64,000 nucleotides of DNA. It comes from Devosia sp. (GTDB lineage Bacteria; Pseudomonadota; Alphaproteobacteria; Rhizobiales; Devosiaceae). Both the position numbers and the translations under genes were made by a program. The stretch covers positions 558,001 to 622,000 of the forward strand of contig JADJPS010000017.1 in assembly GCA_016713105.1 (NCBI GenBank), given 5' to 3'. Shown piece after piece: positions 26,569 through 35,483 of the stretch; position 1 is the first letter of the stretch, and the number at the start of each line of letters is the position of its first letter. The notes beneath the pieces were generated by a model that was not told the DNA's origin, made no database searches, and worked only from the letters and a program-made list of their open reading frames with translations.

Positions 26569-26708
26569 CTCGTTTCCCATGCAGTTGCCGCGCGACCTTA
26601 GTCGAATCGGCCCTGGGACAAAATGAGAACTTTTGTCTTGCGGGAGCAGCTGGCGCGAGGTCGGATAACGGGGCCCAGGGCAGCCAGCAGGCCGGTCAGG
26701 TCCGCCGG

Positions 26709-26747
26709 CCCCCTCACCCAACCCTCTCCCCGACGGGGAGAGGGAGC
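26709..26747. repeat. short intergenic repeat (CCCTCACCC / CTCTCCCC type)
   Basis: Cccctcacccaac then CCTCTCCCC-GAC-GGGGAGAGG, a 9-bp hairpin preceded by the CCCTCACCC arm. It is a half-copy of the inverted elements at 42894, 46799 and 54701. Confidence 0.55.
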
Positions 26748-26768
26748 CATGGCGGTGTCAGGCCGGCC

Positions 26769-28088
26769 TCAGAGCGGGGCCGGTCCGGTCGCGAGCCGGG
26801 AGGAGTGGCCGCCCTGGCGGAGCTGGTAGTTGTCGTGGCGGCTGCGCGGGTCCTTGTGGATGTCTCCATCCTTCATGATCATCATGAAGTGGTCCGGTCC
26901 GACCAGCACCGACTGGTCGAGCAGCGGATCGGCATCGACCAGCAGCAGGTCGGCGAGCGCCCCGGCCTTGATCACGCCCAGTTCGTCGTCGAACCCCATC
27001 AGCTTGCCGCCGACGGCGGTGGCGCACTTGAGGGCTTCGGCCGGGGAGTAGCCGAAGAACTTGACGAAGTGGCCGATATCGCGGGCGTTCTGGCCCATCG
27101 GCGTGACGGTGAAGCCGTAGTCGCCACCCACCACCACCCGCATGCCGCGCTTGCGCATCTCGTGATAGGTGCGGATGGTGTGCTCGAGCTTGCGCGGCAG
27201 CCCCATGCGCTCGACCACGTCGCGGGTCAGCCCGACGACGTCGCCCTCGAACACCGAGTTGTGGACGAGCCCGAAGGCGGGGCCGACGAACACCCGGTCC
27301 TTGACGCTCTCGAGCATGTCGAGCGCCTCCTCGTCGGCGAAATCGCAATGGTAGATGCAGTCGACGCCGGCGCGTACGGCGCGCTTGACCGATTCGGCGG
27401 CGCGGGAGTGGCAGGCGACCTTCTTGCCCCAGTCATGCGCGGTCTCGACCCCGGCGGTCAGTTCCTCGAGGCTGAGCGAGACCACCTCGGCGCGCGCGTG
27501 GCCGACGAACTCGTCGCCCGAGACGTTGAACTTCAGATTGTCGACGCCCTCGCGGCAGCAGATTCGCACGGCGCGGCGGATCTCGTCGGCGCCGTCCGCG
27601 ATCATGCCGAAGCTCTCGGCGTGCATGTGCTGCTTGCGCTCGTCGCCCAGCCCGCCGGTGACGGTGATCTCCGGGCCGGCGGCACGGTAGCGCGGGCCGG
27701 CGAGATAGCCGTCCTCGATCTCCTGGCGCACCACCACATCGAGCCTGAGCTTGGCGGAGGCCGCCGAATAGCACGAGGTGAAGCCGTGATTGAGGATGAA
27801 CGTGGCATTGCGGCAGGTGCGCAGCAGGTGCTCCTCGGGCGGGATCTCGCCCAGGTCCTGGTTGCGCGCCGGTCCGACGAAGCTCAGGTGGCAGTGGCCC
27901 TCGACCATGCCCGGCATGAGGAACTGTCCCTCGCCGTCAATCACCTCGGCGGCGTTGTCGAGCCCGAACTGGTCGCGGCCGCGGGCCACCGCCTTGATCT
28001 TGTTGCCCTCGATGAGCACTTCGCCCGGATAGGCACTGTCATCGATCGCGTCGAAGACACGCACGTTCTTGATGAGATACGATCCCAT
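26769..28088 (-). CDS. amidohydrolase (imidazolonepropionase/prolidase-like)
   Basis: 439 residues. The N-terminal small beta-domain (SYLIKNVRVFDAIDDSAYPGEVLIEGNKI) precedes the barrel, with metal pair His65/His67 in VEGHCHLSF, a lysine candidate in VDNLKFNVSG, histidines in KVACHSRAAES and CIYHCDFADEE, and the terminal Asp in VVVGGDYGFTVTPMGQNA. The C-terminus returns to the small domain (GVIKAGALADLLLVDADPL). This is the amidohydrolase family that includes imidazolonepropionase-like and Xaa-Pro dipeptidase (Sgx9260-type) enzymes; the substrate is unknown. It is divergent from the alpha/beta hydrolase gene at 28269; together with the Dabb and SDR genes it may belong to one small catabolic group. 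Confidence 0.87.
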   Translation of the reverse strand: MGSYLIKNVRVFDAIDDSAYPGEVLIEGNKIKAVARGRDQFGLDNAAEVIDGEGQFLMPGMVEGHCHLSFVGPARNQDLGEIPPEEHLLRTCRNATFILNHGFTSCYSAASAKLRLDVVVRQEIEDGYLAGPRYRAAGPEITVTGGLGDERKQHMHAESFGMIADGADEIRRAVRICCREGVDNLKFNVSGDEFVGHARAEVVSLSLEELTAGVETAHDWGKKVACHSRAAESVKRAVRAGVDCIYHCDFADEEALDMLESVKDRVFVGPAFGLVHNSVFEGDVVGLTRDVVERMGLPRKLEHTIRTYHEMRKRGMRVVVGGDYGFTVTPMGQNARDIGHFVKFFGYSPAEALKCATAVGGKLMGFDDELGVIKAGALADLLLVDADPLLDQSVLVGPDHFMMIMKDGDIHKDPRSRHDNYQLRQGGHSSRLATGPAPL

Positions 28089-28268
28089 GGTACGACTTTC
28101 CTCCCTCTTCCCGCCGCTCCGGTTGCGGATGTCACGCGGGGTCAGGGAGCGACGATAGTCCGAAAATCAGGGCACGCCCATATGCCTGCTGCGAACGGAC
28201 GGACGCCAGAAACGACTTGACGAAGCCCCGCCGAACGCACCCCATGTCAGGGTTCGGGAGGAACCGCC

Positions 28269-29111
28269 GTGATCGAGATCGACCCCTTCGACATCCCCAA
28301 CCTGGTGCCGGACTTCGAGGCCGTGAAGGCCGGAAACCTGGCGGCCAGCGCCGAGAGCCGCACGCGGCTGCGTGCGCGCTTCGATGTCGCCTATGGCAGC
28401 GGCGCGCGACACCGGCTCGACCTGTTCTTTCCCGAGAATGCCACGGGCCCGCTGCCCGTCCACATGTTCATCCACGGCGGCTACTGGTACCTCAACGACA
28501 AGGAGATGTTCGCCTTCCCGGCCGAGACCATCGTTGCCTCGGGGGCGATCGCGGCGATCGTCGAGTACACGCTGATCCCCAACGCCCGGATGGCGCAGCT
28601 GGTCGAGGAGGTGCGACAGGCGGCGCGCTGGCTGATCGGCAATGCCGCAGGCTTCGGCGGCGATCCGCAGGCGTTTTCCGCCTCGGGCCATTCGGCCGGC
28701 GGGCACCTCGCCTCCTATCTCGCCGCCCGCGCCCCGCATGAGCAGGCAGGGCCGGGGATCGACGTCAAGGCGCTGCTGCTGGTCTCGGGGCTCTACGACC
28801 TGCGGCCCATCGCCATGAGCTTTCTGCAGCCCAGCCTCGACCTGACCGAGGAGGAGGTGGCGCAATACTCGCCGGTCGGGGCCGAGCAGCAGGCGGGACC
28901 GAAAGTGCGGGTGACGGTGGGGCACGACGAGACCGAACCGTTCCACCGGCAGGCGCAGGACCTCTGCAATGCCGCGGAGCGGCACGGCCAGCACTACGAG
29001 CGGATCACCCTGCCCGAGCTTGACCACATGACCATCGTGCGCGACATGGGGCGGCCGGGTACGCAGATGGGCGGGCTGCTGCGCGAGACGATCGCCGCCT
29101 CGGGAGGGTAG
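28269..29111 (+). CDS. alpha/beta hydrolase (kynurenine formamidase/BD-FAE-like)
   Basis: 280 residues from ATG-less start at 28269 (gtgatcgag, GTG), with gggaggaacc as Shine-Dalgarno. Oxyanion loop FIHGGYWYLNDK; nucleophile Ser in ASGHSAGGHLASYLA; acid and base in the last third, with His in LPELDHMTIVRDMG. The HGGYW + GHSAGG pair is typical of arylformamidase-like and carboxylesterase (HSL-like) hydrolases. In tryptophan breakdown such enzymes cleave N-formylkynurenine, but no other kynurenine gene is nearby, so a general amide/ester hydrolase is as likely. The gene is divergent from the amidohydrolase. Confidence 0.85.
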   Translation: MIEIDPFDIPNLVPDFEAVKAGNLAASAESRTRLRARFDVAYGSGARHRLDLFFPENATGPLPVHMFIHGGYWYLNDKEMFAFPAETIVASGAIAAIVEYTLIPNARMAQLVEEVRQAARWLIGNAAGFGGDPQAFSASGHSAGGHLASYLAARAPHEQAGPGIDVKALLLVSGLYDLRPIAMSFLQPSLDLTEEEVAQYSPVGAEQQAGPKVRVTVGHDETEPFHRQAQDLCNAAERHGQHYERITLPELDHMTIVRDMGRPGTQMGGLLRETIAASGG

Positions 29112-29158
29112 CGCATCGCGGTCCCGCGCGCCCCTGCGGGGGCGGGCTCCCAGATCAT

Positions 29159-29467
29159 TCAGACGGCGAGGTCGAAGACCACCAGACCCGCCACCCCGCC
29201 CTCGAGCGCCGCAACCAACCTGGCGCCGGCCGCCTGATGCGCCGGGTCGGCGAGATAGGCATCGCGGGCCGCCGCGTCGGCAAAATCGATGGTGAAGCCG
29301 TCGCGGAAGCCCTGATCGAGGCCTTCGGGGCTGACATTGGCGCCGAAGCTCATGGCCTGGATGCCGCCCAGATGCTGCCTGAGCAGCGCCAGTTGGGCGT
29401 AGATGGCCTGTCGCTCCGCGCCCGGTACATCGGCGCGGAACTTCACCAGGACGCAGTGCCGGATCAT
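29159..29467 (-). CDS. Dabb family (stress-responsive A/B barrel) protein
   Basis: 102 residues from ATG 29467. RHCVLVKFRADVPGAERQAIYAQLALLRQHLGGIQAMSFGANVSPEGLDQGFRDGFTIDF...LADPAHQAAGARL is the Dabb domain: a ferredoxin-like alpha+beta barrel that forms dimers. The family has mixed roles, from stress-linked proteins to cyclases; no activity can be assigned. It is encoded 2 bases after the stop of the SDR gene, so it is probably translated from the same message. Confidence 0.85.
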   Translation of the reverse strand: MIRHCVLVKFRADVPGAERQAIYAQLALLRQHLGGIQAMSFGANVSPEGLDQGFRDGFTIDFADAAARDAYLADPAHQAAGARLVAALEGGVAGLVVFDLAV

Positions 29468-29469
29468 CG

Positions 29470-30216
29470 TCAGTATGTGGTGCGGCCGCCCGACAGGTCG
29501 AAGACCGAGGCGGTGGTGAAGCTGTTTTCCCTGCTGACCAGCCAGGCGACCATGTTGGCGAGTTCGTCGACCTCGAGGAAGCGGCCGCGCGGGATGCGGC
29601 TCAGCATGTAGTCGATGAACTCCTTGGTGAGCCCCTCGAGAATGCGGGTATTGGCGACGGCCGGAGTGATGGCGTTGACCGCGATGTCGTACTTGGCGAC
29701 TTCCTTGCCGAGCGCCTTGACCATCCCGATCACGCCGGCCTTTGAGGCGGCATAGTGGGAGGCGTTGGGATTGCCTTCCTTGCCGGCGACCGACGAGATG
29801 TTGACGATGCGGCCGTAATTGCGGGCCTTCATCGAGGGGATCACGACGCGGTTCACATAGAAGGTGCCGTTGAGGTTGATCTCGATGACCTTGCGCCACT
29901 CCTCGATGTCCATCTCGTCGAGCGGGGCATTCCTGCCGGCAATGCCGGCCGAGTTGAGCAGGATCGAGACCGGCCCGACGTCTCTTTCGACCGCGGCATG
30001 GGCGGCCTCGAGGCCGGCATAGTCGGTGATGTCGACCACCTGGCTCGAGGCGCCGGGCCCGAGCAACTCGACCGCCCTGTTGAGCGCGTCGGCGTCGCGA
30101 TCCCACAGGCTGACCTTGGCGCCCGAGGTGATGAAGCGCTTGGCGGAGGCGAGGCCGAAGCCCTGCGCGCCACCGGTCACCACCGCTACCTGTCCGTTGA
30201 GATCGATCTGGTTCAT
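29470..30216 (-). CDS. short-chain dehydrogenase/reductase
   Basis: 248 residues from ATG 30216 with Shine-Dalgarno gaggac; an upstream in-frame ATG would add 43 residues without homology character. Nucleotide motif VVTGGAQGFGLA; NSAGIAG; Ser in NISSVAG; catalytic YAASK (Tyr and Lys); C-terminal DLSGGRTTY. NAD or NADP preference favours NAD because the strand ends with LWDRD (Asp after beta2). Related to 3-oxoacyl-ACP reductase and glucose/gluconate dehydrogenase-type SDRs. The Dabb gene follows directly. Confidence 0.88.
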   Translation of the reverse strand: MNQIDLNGQVAVVTGGAQGFGLASAKRFITSGAKVSLWDRDADALNRAVELLGPGASSQVVDITDYAGLEAAHAAVERDVGPVSILLNSAGIAGRNAPLDEMDIEEWRKVIEINLNGTFYVNRVVIPSMKARNYGRIVNISSVAGKEGNPNASHYAASKAGVIGMVKALGKEVAKYDIAVNAITPAVANTRILEGLTKEFIDYMLSRIPRGRFLEVDELANMVAWLVSRENSFTTASVFDLSGGRTTY

Positions 30217-30432
30217 CCCGTCCTCTGCCCTTTGCCGGTCTTTGGTAGCGGGTCGTAACATGTCAGTGGCGGCGAAGCCAGCTTGGCGGGACCGGACCTT
30301 GGTCGTAGGCTGCAGGTTTCCGGCCGCTTTCAGCACATCTCCCAACCGGACGAAACCGCAGCCGCAGATTTACGGATTCTCCGGCGCCCTGCCGGGGCGT
30401 CTGCTGCCCGTCGGCAATCTAGGGAGGTAGCG

Positions 30433-31158
30433 ATGAACCGGACGTGGTGGACGTGGCTGATCGTGATCGCCGGGGCGGTGGCTGCCTGGAGCATGGCGAC
30501 AACCCTGGGCGGCGTCGACCTGCGCGAGGTCGGAGTCGGCAAGGTCACCAATGTGCTGGTGGCGCTGATGTTCGTTGCGTTGCTGATCGAACGGGCGGTG
30601 GAAGTGTTCATCTCACCCTCGACTGGCCTCGAAAAGGAGCAGCTGAAGAGCGAACTGGCCCGACTGCGCACGGCCGCGGCGCTGCTGGGCGTGCAGATCG
30701 ACGCCACCCGCAAGGCCTCGCTCGCCGCGCCTCAGGATGGTGCGGTCAGCCAGCAGATGGCGGGCCTCGAGGCGCAGCTTGCCGCCAACCTCTCCGAGGA
30801 TGTCCGGCTGGAGACCGGCATTGCCGAGGAGAACCGCAAGATCCAGCGGATCGCCCTCGCCATCTCGATCCCTCTGAGCTTCCTTGCCGCGCTGGCCGGG
30901 CTCAGGACCCTCGCGACCTTCCTGCCCGAGATCTGGACAGATGCCCGGGGGGCGATCGTGGCAGCCGGCACGGTCGGCGCCGTGCGCCAGGGGCTTGCTC
31001 TCAACGAGGCGCAACTGCAGCTGTTCACCGCCGTCGACGTGGTCCTGACGGCGGGGCTGCTGGCCGGAGGTGCCGACGGCATCCACCAGATCCTCGATCG
31101 CTTCATCAAGCTGGCCGCCGGTCGCGACGGCCAGCAGCCGGTACCGCCCGCGCGTTAA
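30433..31158 (+). CDS. membrane protein with four predicted helices, function unknown
   Basis: 241 residues from ATG 30433 with a very good gggaggta Shine-Dalgarno. Hydrophobic segments at ~6-26 (WWTWLIVIAGAVAAW), ~39-59 (VTNVLVALMFVALLIERAVE), ~135-160 (IALAISIPLSFLAALAGLRTLATF) and ~195-220. Between the second and third is a long helical, probably coiled-coil segment (LEKEQLKSELARLRTAAALLG...). No family is recognised. It sits alone at the start of the transport-rich half of the window. Confidence 0.7.
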   Translation: MNRTWWTWLIVIAGAVAAWSMATTLGGVDLREVGVGKVTNVLVALMFVALLIERAVEVFISPSTGLEKEQLKSELARLRTAAALLGVQIDATRKASLAAPQDGAVSQQMAGLEAQLAANLSEDVRLETGIAEENRKIQRIALAISIPLSFLAALAGLRTLATFLPEIWTDARGAIVAAGTVGAVRQGLALNEAQLQLFTAVDVVLTAGLLAGGADGIHQILDRFIKLAAGRDGQQPVPPAR

Positions 31159-31172
31159 CGGGCGCTCACATA

Positions 31173-31279
31173 TTGTATGCAATACGTGATAAGGTGCCTA
31201 TTTGGTGAGCATGAAATCGAATGTTGTGCACAAACTAGGCGGTCGCTGTCTTCGATGCGGAACGCAGTTGTTCGTACAA
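31173..31279 (+). promoter_or_regulatory. three TTGT/ACAA dyads upstream of the BMP transporter operon
   Basis: TTGTATGCAA (31173-31182), TTGTGCACAA (31224-31233, perfect palindrome) and TTGTTCGTACAA (31268-31279) lie in the AT-richer 31159-31417 gap. Their centres are 51 and 45 bases apart. TTGT-N2-4-ACAA is the usual form of operators bound by GntR regulators of the FCD class, and the only GntR/FCD gene here (40807) is in the same locus. I infer that it binds these sites. Confidence 0.5.
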
Positions 31280-31417
31280 TGACTTTGGATTTCAACGGGT
31301 TGAGCCGGTTCTGCGGCGCTCGAAGCGCTTGGCACGTGGTTTGCAATGAATCGTCCGAGGGGCGCCGCCGGTTGTGGGGCGGACGCCCGGTCGGTGCAAA
31401 CTCAGGGAAACCACGTC

Positions 31418-32522
31418 ATGACATTCACCTCTCTCTCGCGACGCGCGCTGCTCAGGGCCGGCGCCGCCGGGCTGGCAGCGACGGCGCTGCCCTTCGGTCT
31501 GGCCCGGGCGCAGACCGGCGTTATCCTCGGCATCGTCTATGTCGGGCCGAAGGATGATTTCGGCTGGAATCAGGCCCATGCCGTCTCGGTCGAGGCGCTG
31601 AAGGCGCTGCCGGGCATCACCGTGGTCGAGGAGGAAAACGTCCCCGAGACCGACGCCGTGTCGAAGTCGATGGAGTCGATGATCAACCTCGACGGCGCCA
31701 ACCTCGTGCTGGCGACCTCGTTCGGCTACTACAAGCCGTTCGTCGTCGAGCTGGCCAAGAAATACCCGGCGGTCACCTTCCGCCACGCGGCGCCGCTGTG
31801 GAACAAGGACACCGATCCGGTCAATGCCGGCTCCTACTTCCCCTATCTCAACCAGGCGCACTACGTGAACGGCGTCGCTGCCGGCCTCTCGACCGGCGGC
31901 AAGATCGGCTTCGTTGCAGCCAAGCCCATCCCCTCGGTGCTCTCGAACATCAACTCGGTGCTGCTCGGCGCCCGCTCGGTCAATCCCAATGCCACGGTGC
32001 AGGTCATCTTCACCGGCGAGTGGTCGCCTCCCGGTGCGCGAGGCCGAGGCCACCAATGCGCTTATCGATGCCGGCGTCGAGGTCATCACCTGCCATGTCG
32101 ACAGCCCCAAAGTGGTGATCGAGACCGCCGAGGGCCGGGGCATCAAGACCTGCGGCCACAATGCCAGCCAGGCGCCGCTGGCGCCGAAGGGCTTCATCAC
32201 CGGCGCCGAATACAAGTGGGAGACGATCTACAAGGCCTATGCCGACGCGCTGGCCAGGGGCGAGGCGCTGCCGAACTTCATCGCCGGCGGCTACCACAAC
32301 GACATGCTGCGCAACTCGGCCTACGGCGCCGGCGCGACGCCCGAGGCGATCGCCGCTGCCGATGCGGCCGTAGCCGCGCTCAAGGGCGGCGCCCCGATCT
32401 ACAAGGGCACGCTCAAGGACAATGCCGGCAATGTCGTCGTCGACAAGGACTACGACAACTACGACCCGTACCTCGACGGCATGAACTGGCTGCTCGAGGG
32501 CGTCCAGGGCTCGATCACCTGA
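31418..32522 (+). pseudogene. BMP-family (PnrA/AtzT-like) ABC transporter substrate-binding protein, +1 frameshift
   Basis: Start ATG 31418 leads into a twin-arginine-type signal (LSRRALLRAGAAGLAATALPFGLARA). The mature part (GVILGIVYVGPKDDFGWNQAHAVSVEALKAL, SFGYYKPFVVELAKKYPAVTFRHA) is a BMP/basic membrane protein fold that binds nucleosides or purine-like rings; the hydroxyatrazine-binding AtzT is reported to be of this class. At ~32026-32033 (TCGCCTCCCGG) one extra base changes frame; the rest (VREAEATNALIDAGVEVITCHVDSPK ... DNYDPYLDGMNW) continues in the next frame to TGA 32520-32522. Removing one C restores 367 residues. Both halves keep good coding character, so a sequence error is likely. 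First gene of the locus. Confidence 0.85.
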
Positions 32523-32550
32523 ATTCATGCCCGAGCGGTCCCGATCATTC

Positions 32551-32673
32551 CCTGCGCAGCGGGGGAAGAGGACCGCCGTGGGCGGTGGAGGGTGCGGCCA
32601 CACACGCAGTCGGTGCCTCTCCCAGCCCCCTCCACCGGCTGCGCCGGTCCCTCTCCCCCGTAAACGGGGGAGG
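32551..32673. repeat. intergenic inverted repeat (REP-like)
   Basis: The region between the BMP gene and the first permease gene holds GC-rich inverted segments; the clearest is CTCTCCCCC-GTAAAC-GGGGGAG-type hairpin at ~32651-32672, mirrored by gcgcagcgggggaagagg at ~32554. It is of the same type as the elements at 42894, 46799 and 54701 but more divergent. Confidence 0.5.
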
Positions 32674-32702
32674 ATCACAGTGCCCAGCCCGGAGCCTTGT
32701 GC

Positions 32703-33818
32703 ATGACCGCTGAGACCGCCGATACCACCGCTGTCCCGGCCAGGGCCGGGCCGAACCTCCAGGTCCTGCGCTTCGCCGAGTCGATCGCCATCCCGGTCGG
32801 GGCGCTGGTGGTCTCGGCGCTGCTCTTCTCGGTGTTTCTCATCGTCATCGGCAAGGACCCGCTGACCTTTTTCGGGCTGATCTGGACTGGCGGCTTCGGC
32901 TCCTCGTTCTCGTTCCAGAACTCGCTGCAGCGTGCCGCGCCGCTGCTCCTCACCGGCCTCGCCTTCGCCATTCCGGCACGCATCGGGCTCACCATGATCG
33001 GCGGCGAAGGGGCGTTGGTGCTGGGCGGTTTCACCGCCGCGGCGACCGCCATCCCGCTGGTCTCGAGCGGCGTGCCCGCCTTCGTCACGCTGCCGGCGAT
33101 GGCGCTCGCCGCCATCCTCACCGGCGGCCTCTGGGTCGGCTTCACCGGTTGGCTCAAATATGCGCGCGGCGTCAACGAGACCATCGCCTCGCTGCTCCTG
33201 AGCTACATCGCCATCGCCATCATGAACTTCTTCGTCGAGGGGGCGCTGCGCGACCCCGCCTCGGCCAACAAGCCCTCGACCATGCCGATCGGCGACGCCT
33301 ACCGGATCGGCTCGATCCCCGGCACCGACGTGCACTGGGGCTTCGCCGCGGGGATCGTGCTGGCGATCGTGCTGTGGGTGCTGATGAGCCGCACCACCTT
33401 CGGCTTTGCCGCCCGCATGACCGGCGGGAACCTGCGCGCCGCGCGGGCCCAGGGCCTGCCGGTGGGCTGGCTGATGGTGGTGTGCTGCATGATCGCCGGG
33501 GCCTGCGCCGGCCTTGCCGGCTTCTTCGAGGTGGCCGCGATCCACGGCCAGGCCAATGCCTCGCTGGTCGCCGGCTACGGCTTCACCGGCATCCTCGTTG
33601 CCTTCCTCGCGCGCCACAATCCGCTCGCCGTGGTGCCGGTGGCGATCCTGTTCGGTGCGCTGGCCGCCGCCGGCGGGGTGATCCAGCGCCGCATGGGCAT
33701 GCCGGACGCCACCGTGCTGGTGCTGCAGGGCATCATGTTCGTGGTGCTGCTGGTCTCGGAGACCTTCTACGGCCGGTTCAGGATCTTCCAGCTCAAGCCC
33801 ACGGGGGACCGCACCTAG
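32703..33818 (+). CDS. ABC transporter permease, nucleoside/BMP type (YufP/RbsC-like)
   Basis: 371 residues from ATG 32703 (Shine-Dalgarno ggag 9 bases upstream; a TTG at 32697 is too close). About nine to ten hydrophobic segments, with GLTMIGGEGALVLGGF, NETIASLLLSYIAIAIMNF (typical of BMP-linked permeases), and AARAQGLPVGW as EAA-like loop. Membrane subunit of an importer for nucleosides, purines or related heterocycles. Its stop TAG is immediately followed by the next permease ATG, so the two are made together. Confidence 0.9.
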   Translation: MTAETADTTAVPARAGPNLQVLRFAESIAIPVGALVVSALLFSVFLIVIGKDPLTFFGLIWTGGFGSSFSFQNSLQRAAPLLLTGLAFAIPARIGLTMIGGEGALVLGGFTAAATAIPLVSSGVPAFVTLPAMALAAILTGGLWVGFTGWLKYARGVNETIASLLLSYIAIAIMNFFVEGALRDPASANKPSTMPIGDAYRIGSIPGTDVHWGFAAGIVLAIVLWVLMSRTTFGFAARMTGGNLRAARAQGLPVGWLMVVCCMIAGACAGLAGFFEVAAIHGQANASLVAGYGFTGILVAFLARHNPLAVVPVAILFGALAAAGGVIQRRMGMPDATVLVLQGIMFVVLLVSETFYGRFRIFQLKPTGDRT

Positions 33819-34736
33819 ATGGACAATGCCCTCCTCACCGTCCTCGTCGCCATGCTCGGCGGCGCCATCCGGGTCTCCACCCCGTTCATGTTCGTGGCGC
33901 TGGGCGAGACGCTCACCGAGAAGTCGGGCCGCATCAACCTGGGGCTCGAGGGGAACCTCGTGCTGGGCGCCATGGTCGCCTATGCGGTCTCCTATCTCTC
34001 GGGCAGCCCGTGGCTGGGCGTGCTCGCGGCCGGCGGCTCCGGCCTGCTGCTCGGGGCGTTGCACGGCTATATCTGCAAGCTGCCCAAGGTGAACGACATC
34101 GCCGTCGGCATCGCCATGATGAGCTTCGGGACCGGCATTGCGTTCTTCTTCGGCAAGCCCTTCATCCAGCCCACCGCGCCGCGGCTCGACGCCATCCCGC
34201 TCGGCGAGTGGACCGGCAACCCGGCGCTGGCCCAGGCGCTGCAGGTCAATCCGCTGTTCTTCGTCGGCATCGTGCTGGCCGTGTTCCTGTGGTGGGCGCT
34301 CCGCAATACCCGCTGGGGCCTGATCGTGCGGATGACCGGCGACAGCGCCGCTTCGGCGAGGGCCATGGGCGTCTCGGTCGACCTGGTGCGCTTCCTCGCC
34401 ACCGCGGCGGGCGGCTTCCTTGCCGGCATCGGCGGCGCGTTCCTCTCGCTCTACTATCCGGGCAGCTGGAACCAGGGGCTCTCCTCCGGCCAGGGCCTGA
34501 TGGCCGTGGCGCTCGTGATCTTTGCCCGCTGGGACCCGATCCGCGCCATCCTCGCTGCTCTGCTGTTCGGCGCCGCCGGCGCCATCGGCCCGTCGCTGCA
34601 GTCGATCGGCATCTCGCAGGGCTACTATTTCTTCAATGCCGCCCCCTACATCCTGACACTGGTCATCATGATCATCTCCGCCGGCTCCAAGGCCTCGGCC
34701 CGCGACGTGCCGGGCGAACTCTCGATCACCAAGTGA
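33819..34736 (+). CDS. ABC transporter permease, nucleoside/BMP type (YufQ-like)
   Basis: 305 residues, ATG directly after the stop of the first permease. About eight hydrophobic segments. ETLTEKSGRINLGLEGNLVLGAMVAY and VNDIAVGIAMMSFGTGIAFFFGKPF are characteristic of the second BMP-type permease. ARAMGVSVDLVRFLATAAGGFLAGIGGAFLSL carries the cytoplasmic coupling loop. It pairs with the first permease to form the membrane pore. The biuret hydrolase gene starts 7 bases later. Confidence 0.9.
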   Translation: MDNALLTVLVAMLGGAIRVSTPFMFVALGETLTEKSGRINLGLEGNLVLGAMVAYAVSYLSGSPWLGVLAAGGSGLLLGALHGYICKLPKVNDIAVGIAMMSFGTGIAFFFGKPFIQPTAPRLDAIPLGEWTGNPALAQALQVNPLFFVGIVLAVFLWWALRNTRWGLIVRMTGDSAASARAMGVSVDLVRFLATAAGGFLAGIGGAFLSLYYPGSWNQGLSSGQGLMAVALVIFARWDPIRAILAALLFGAAGAIGPSLQSIGISQGYYFFNAAPYILTLVIMIISAGSKASARDVPGELSITK

Positions 34737-34743
34737 GCCTCCC

Positions 34744-35467
34744 ATGAGCGTTTCCGACGAGCCCATTGTAGAGGCCATGGCGGCCGCGGGGATAGCTATC
34801 GCCTCGACCCCGTACCCATGGCCCTATGACGGGGACCTGCGGCCGGCGAACACGGCGCTGATCATCATCGACATGCAGACCGATTTCTGCGGGCCTGGCG
34901 GCTATGTCGATGCGATGGGCTACGACATCTCGCTGACCAGGGCCCCGATCGCGCCGATCTCGCGGGTGCTTGAGGCCTTCCGCAGCAAGGGTTACGCGGT
35001 GATCCACACGCGCGAGGGGCACCGGCCGGATCTCGCGGACCTGCCCGCCAACAAGCGCTGGCGCAGCCAGCGGATCGGCGCGGGCATCGGCGACCAGGGC
35101 CCGTGCGGCCGCATCCTGGTGCGCGGCGAGCCGGGCTGGGAAATCATCCCCGAACTCTCCCCGCTGCCCGGCGAGGCGATCATCGACAAGCCGGGCAAGG
35201 GGCTCGTTCTGCGCCACCGATCTCGAACTGATCCTCAGGCTCCAGGGCATCCGCAACATCGTGCTCTGCGGCATCACCACCGACGTCTGCGTGCACACCA
35301 CCATGCGGGAGGCCAACGACCGGGGCTACGAGTGCCTGCTGCTCGAGGATTGCTGCGGCACCACCAGGCTCGAAAACCACCTCGCCGCCATCGACATGGT
35401 CAAGATGCAGGGCGGCGTGTTCGGCGCGGTAGCGACCAGCAACGCCTTGATTGCGTCACTTGGCTGA
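34744..35467 (+). pseudogene. biuH: biuret hydrolase homologue (cysteine hydrolase), +1 frameshift
   Basis: Isochorismatase-fold cysteine hydrolase, very close to the biuret hydrolase BiuH described from Rhizobium leguminosarum (as I recall its sequence): YPWPY, ALIIIDMQTDFCG, HTREGHRPDLADLPANKRW, IGAGIGD, GPCGRILVRGEPGW, IIDKPGKG. BiuH splits biuret into allophanate and ammonia with an Asp-Lys-Cys triad (D36, K142, C175 in that enzyme). Here the counterparts are Asp43, Lys149 and, in the shifted frame, Cys182 (TTDVCVHTT), a constant offset of 7. One extra G in GGGG 35199-35202 breaks the frame just after KPGKG; without it a 240-residue enzyme results. A sequence error is likely. The ATPase gene follows after 16 bases. 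Confidence 0.82.
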
Positions 35468-35483
35468 ACGGAGTTATCCCCTC

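Noticed and set aside
32015..32040. Programmed +1 frameshift in the BMP gene
   Set aside because: No slippery heptamer, stop codon or stimulatory structure is evident, and similar single-base breaks occur in unrelated genes of the window.
32010..34778. Minus-strand open frame of ~920 codons
   Set aside because: It lies opposite two clear permease genes and the BMP gene, and its translation is a low-complexity Gly/Arg/His/Glu-rich string typical of the antisense of GC-rich genes.
35200..35470. A separate 68-residue gene at 35261-35467
   Set aside because: It is the C-terminal part of the biuret hydrolase homologue, holding its catalytic cysteine; it has no start of its own.
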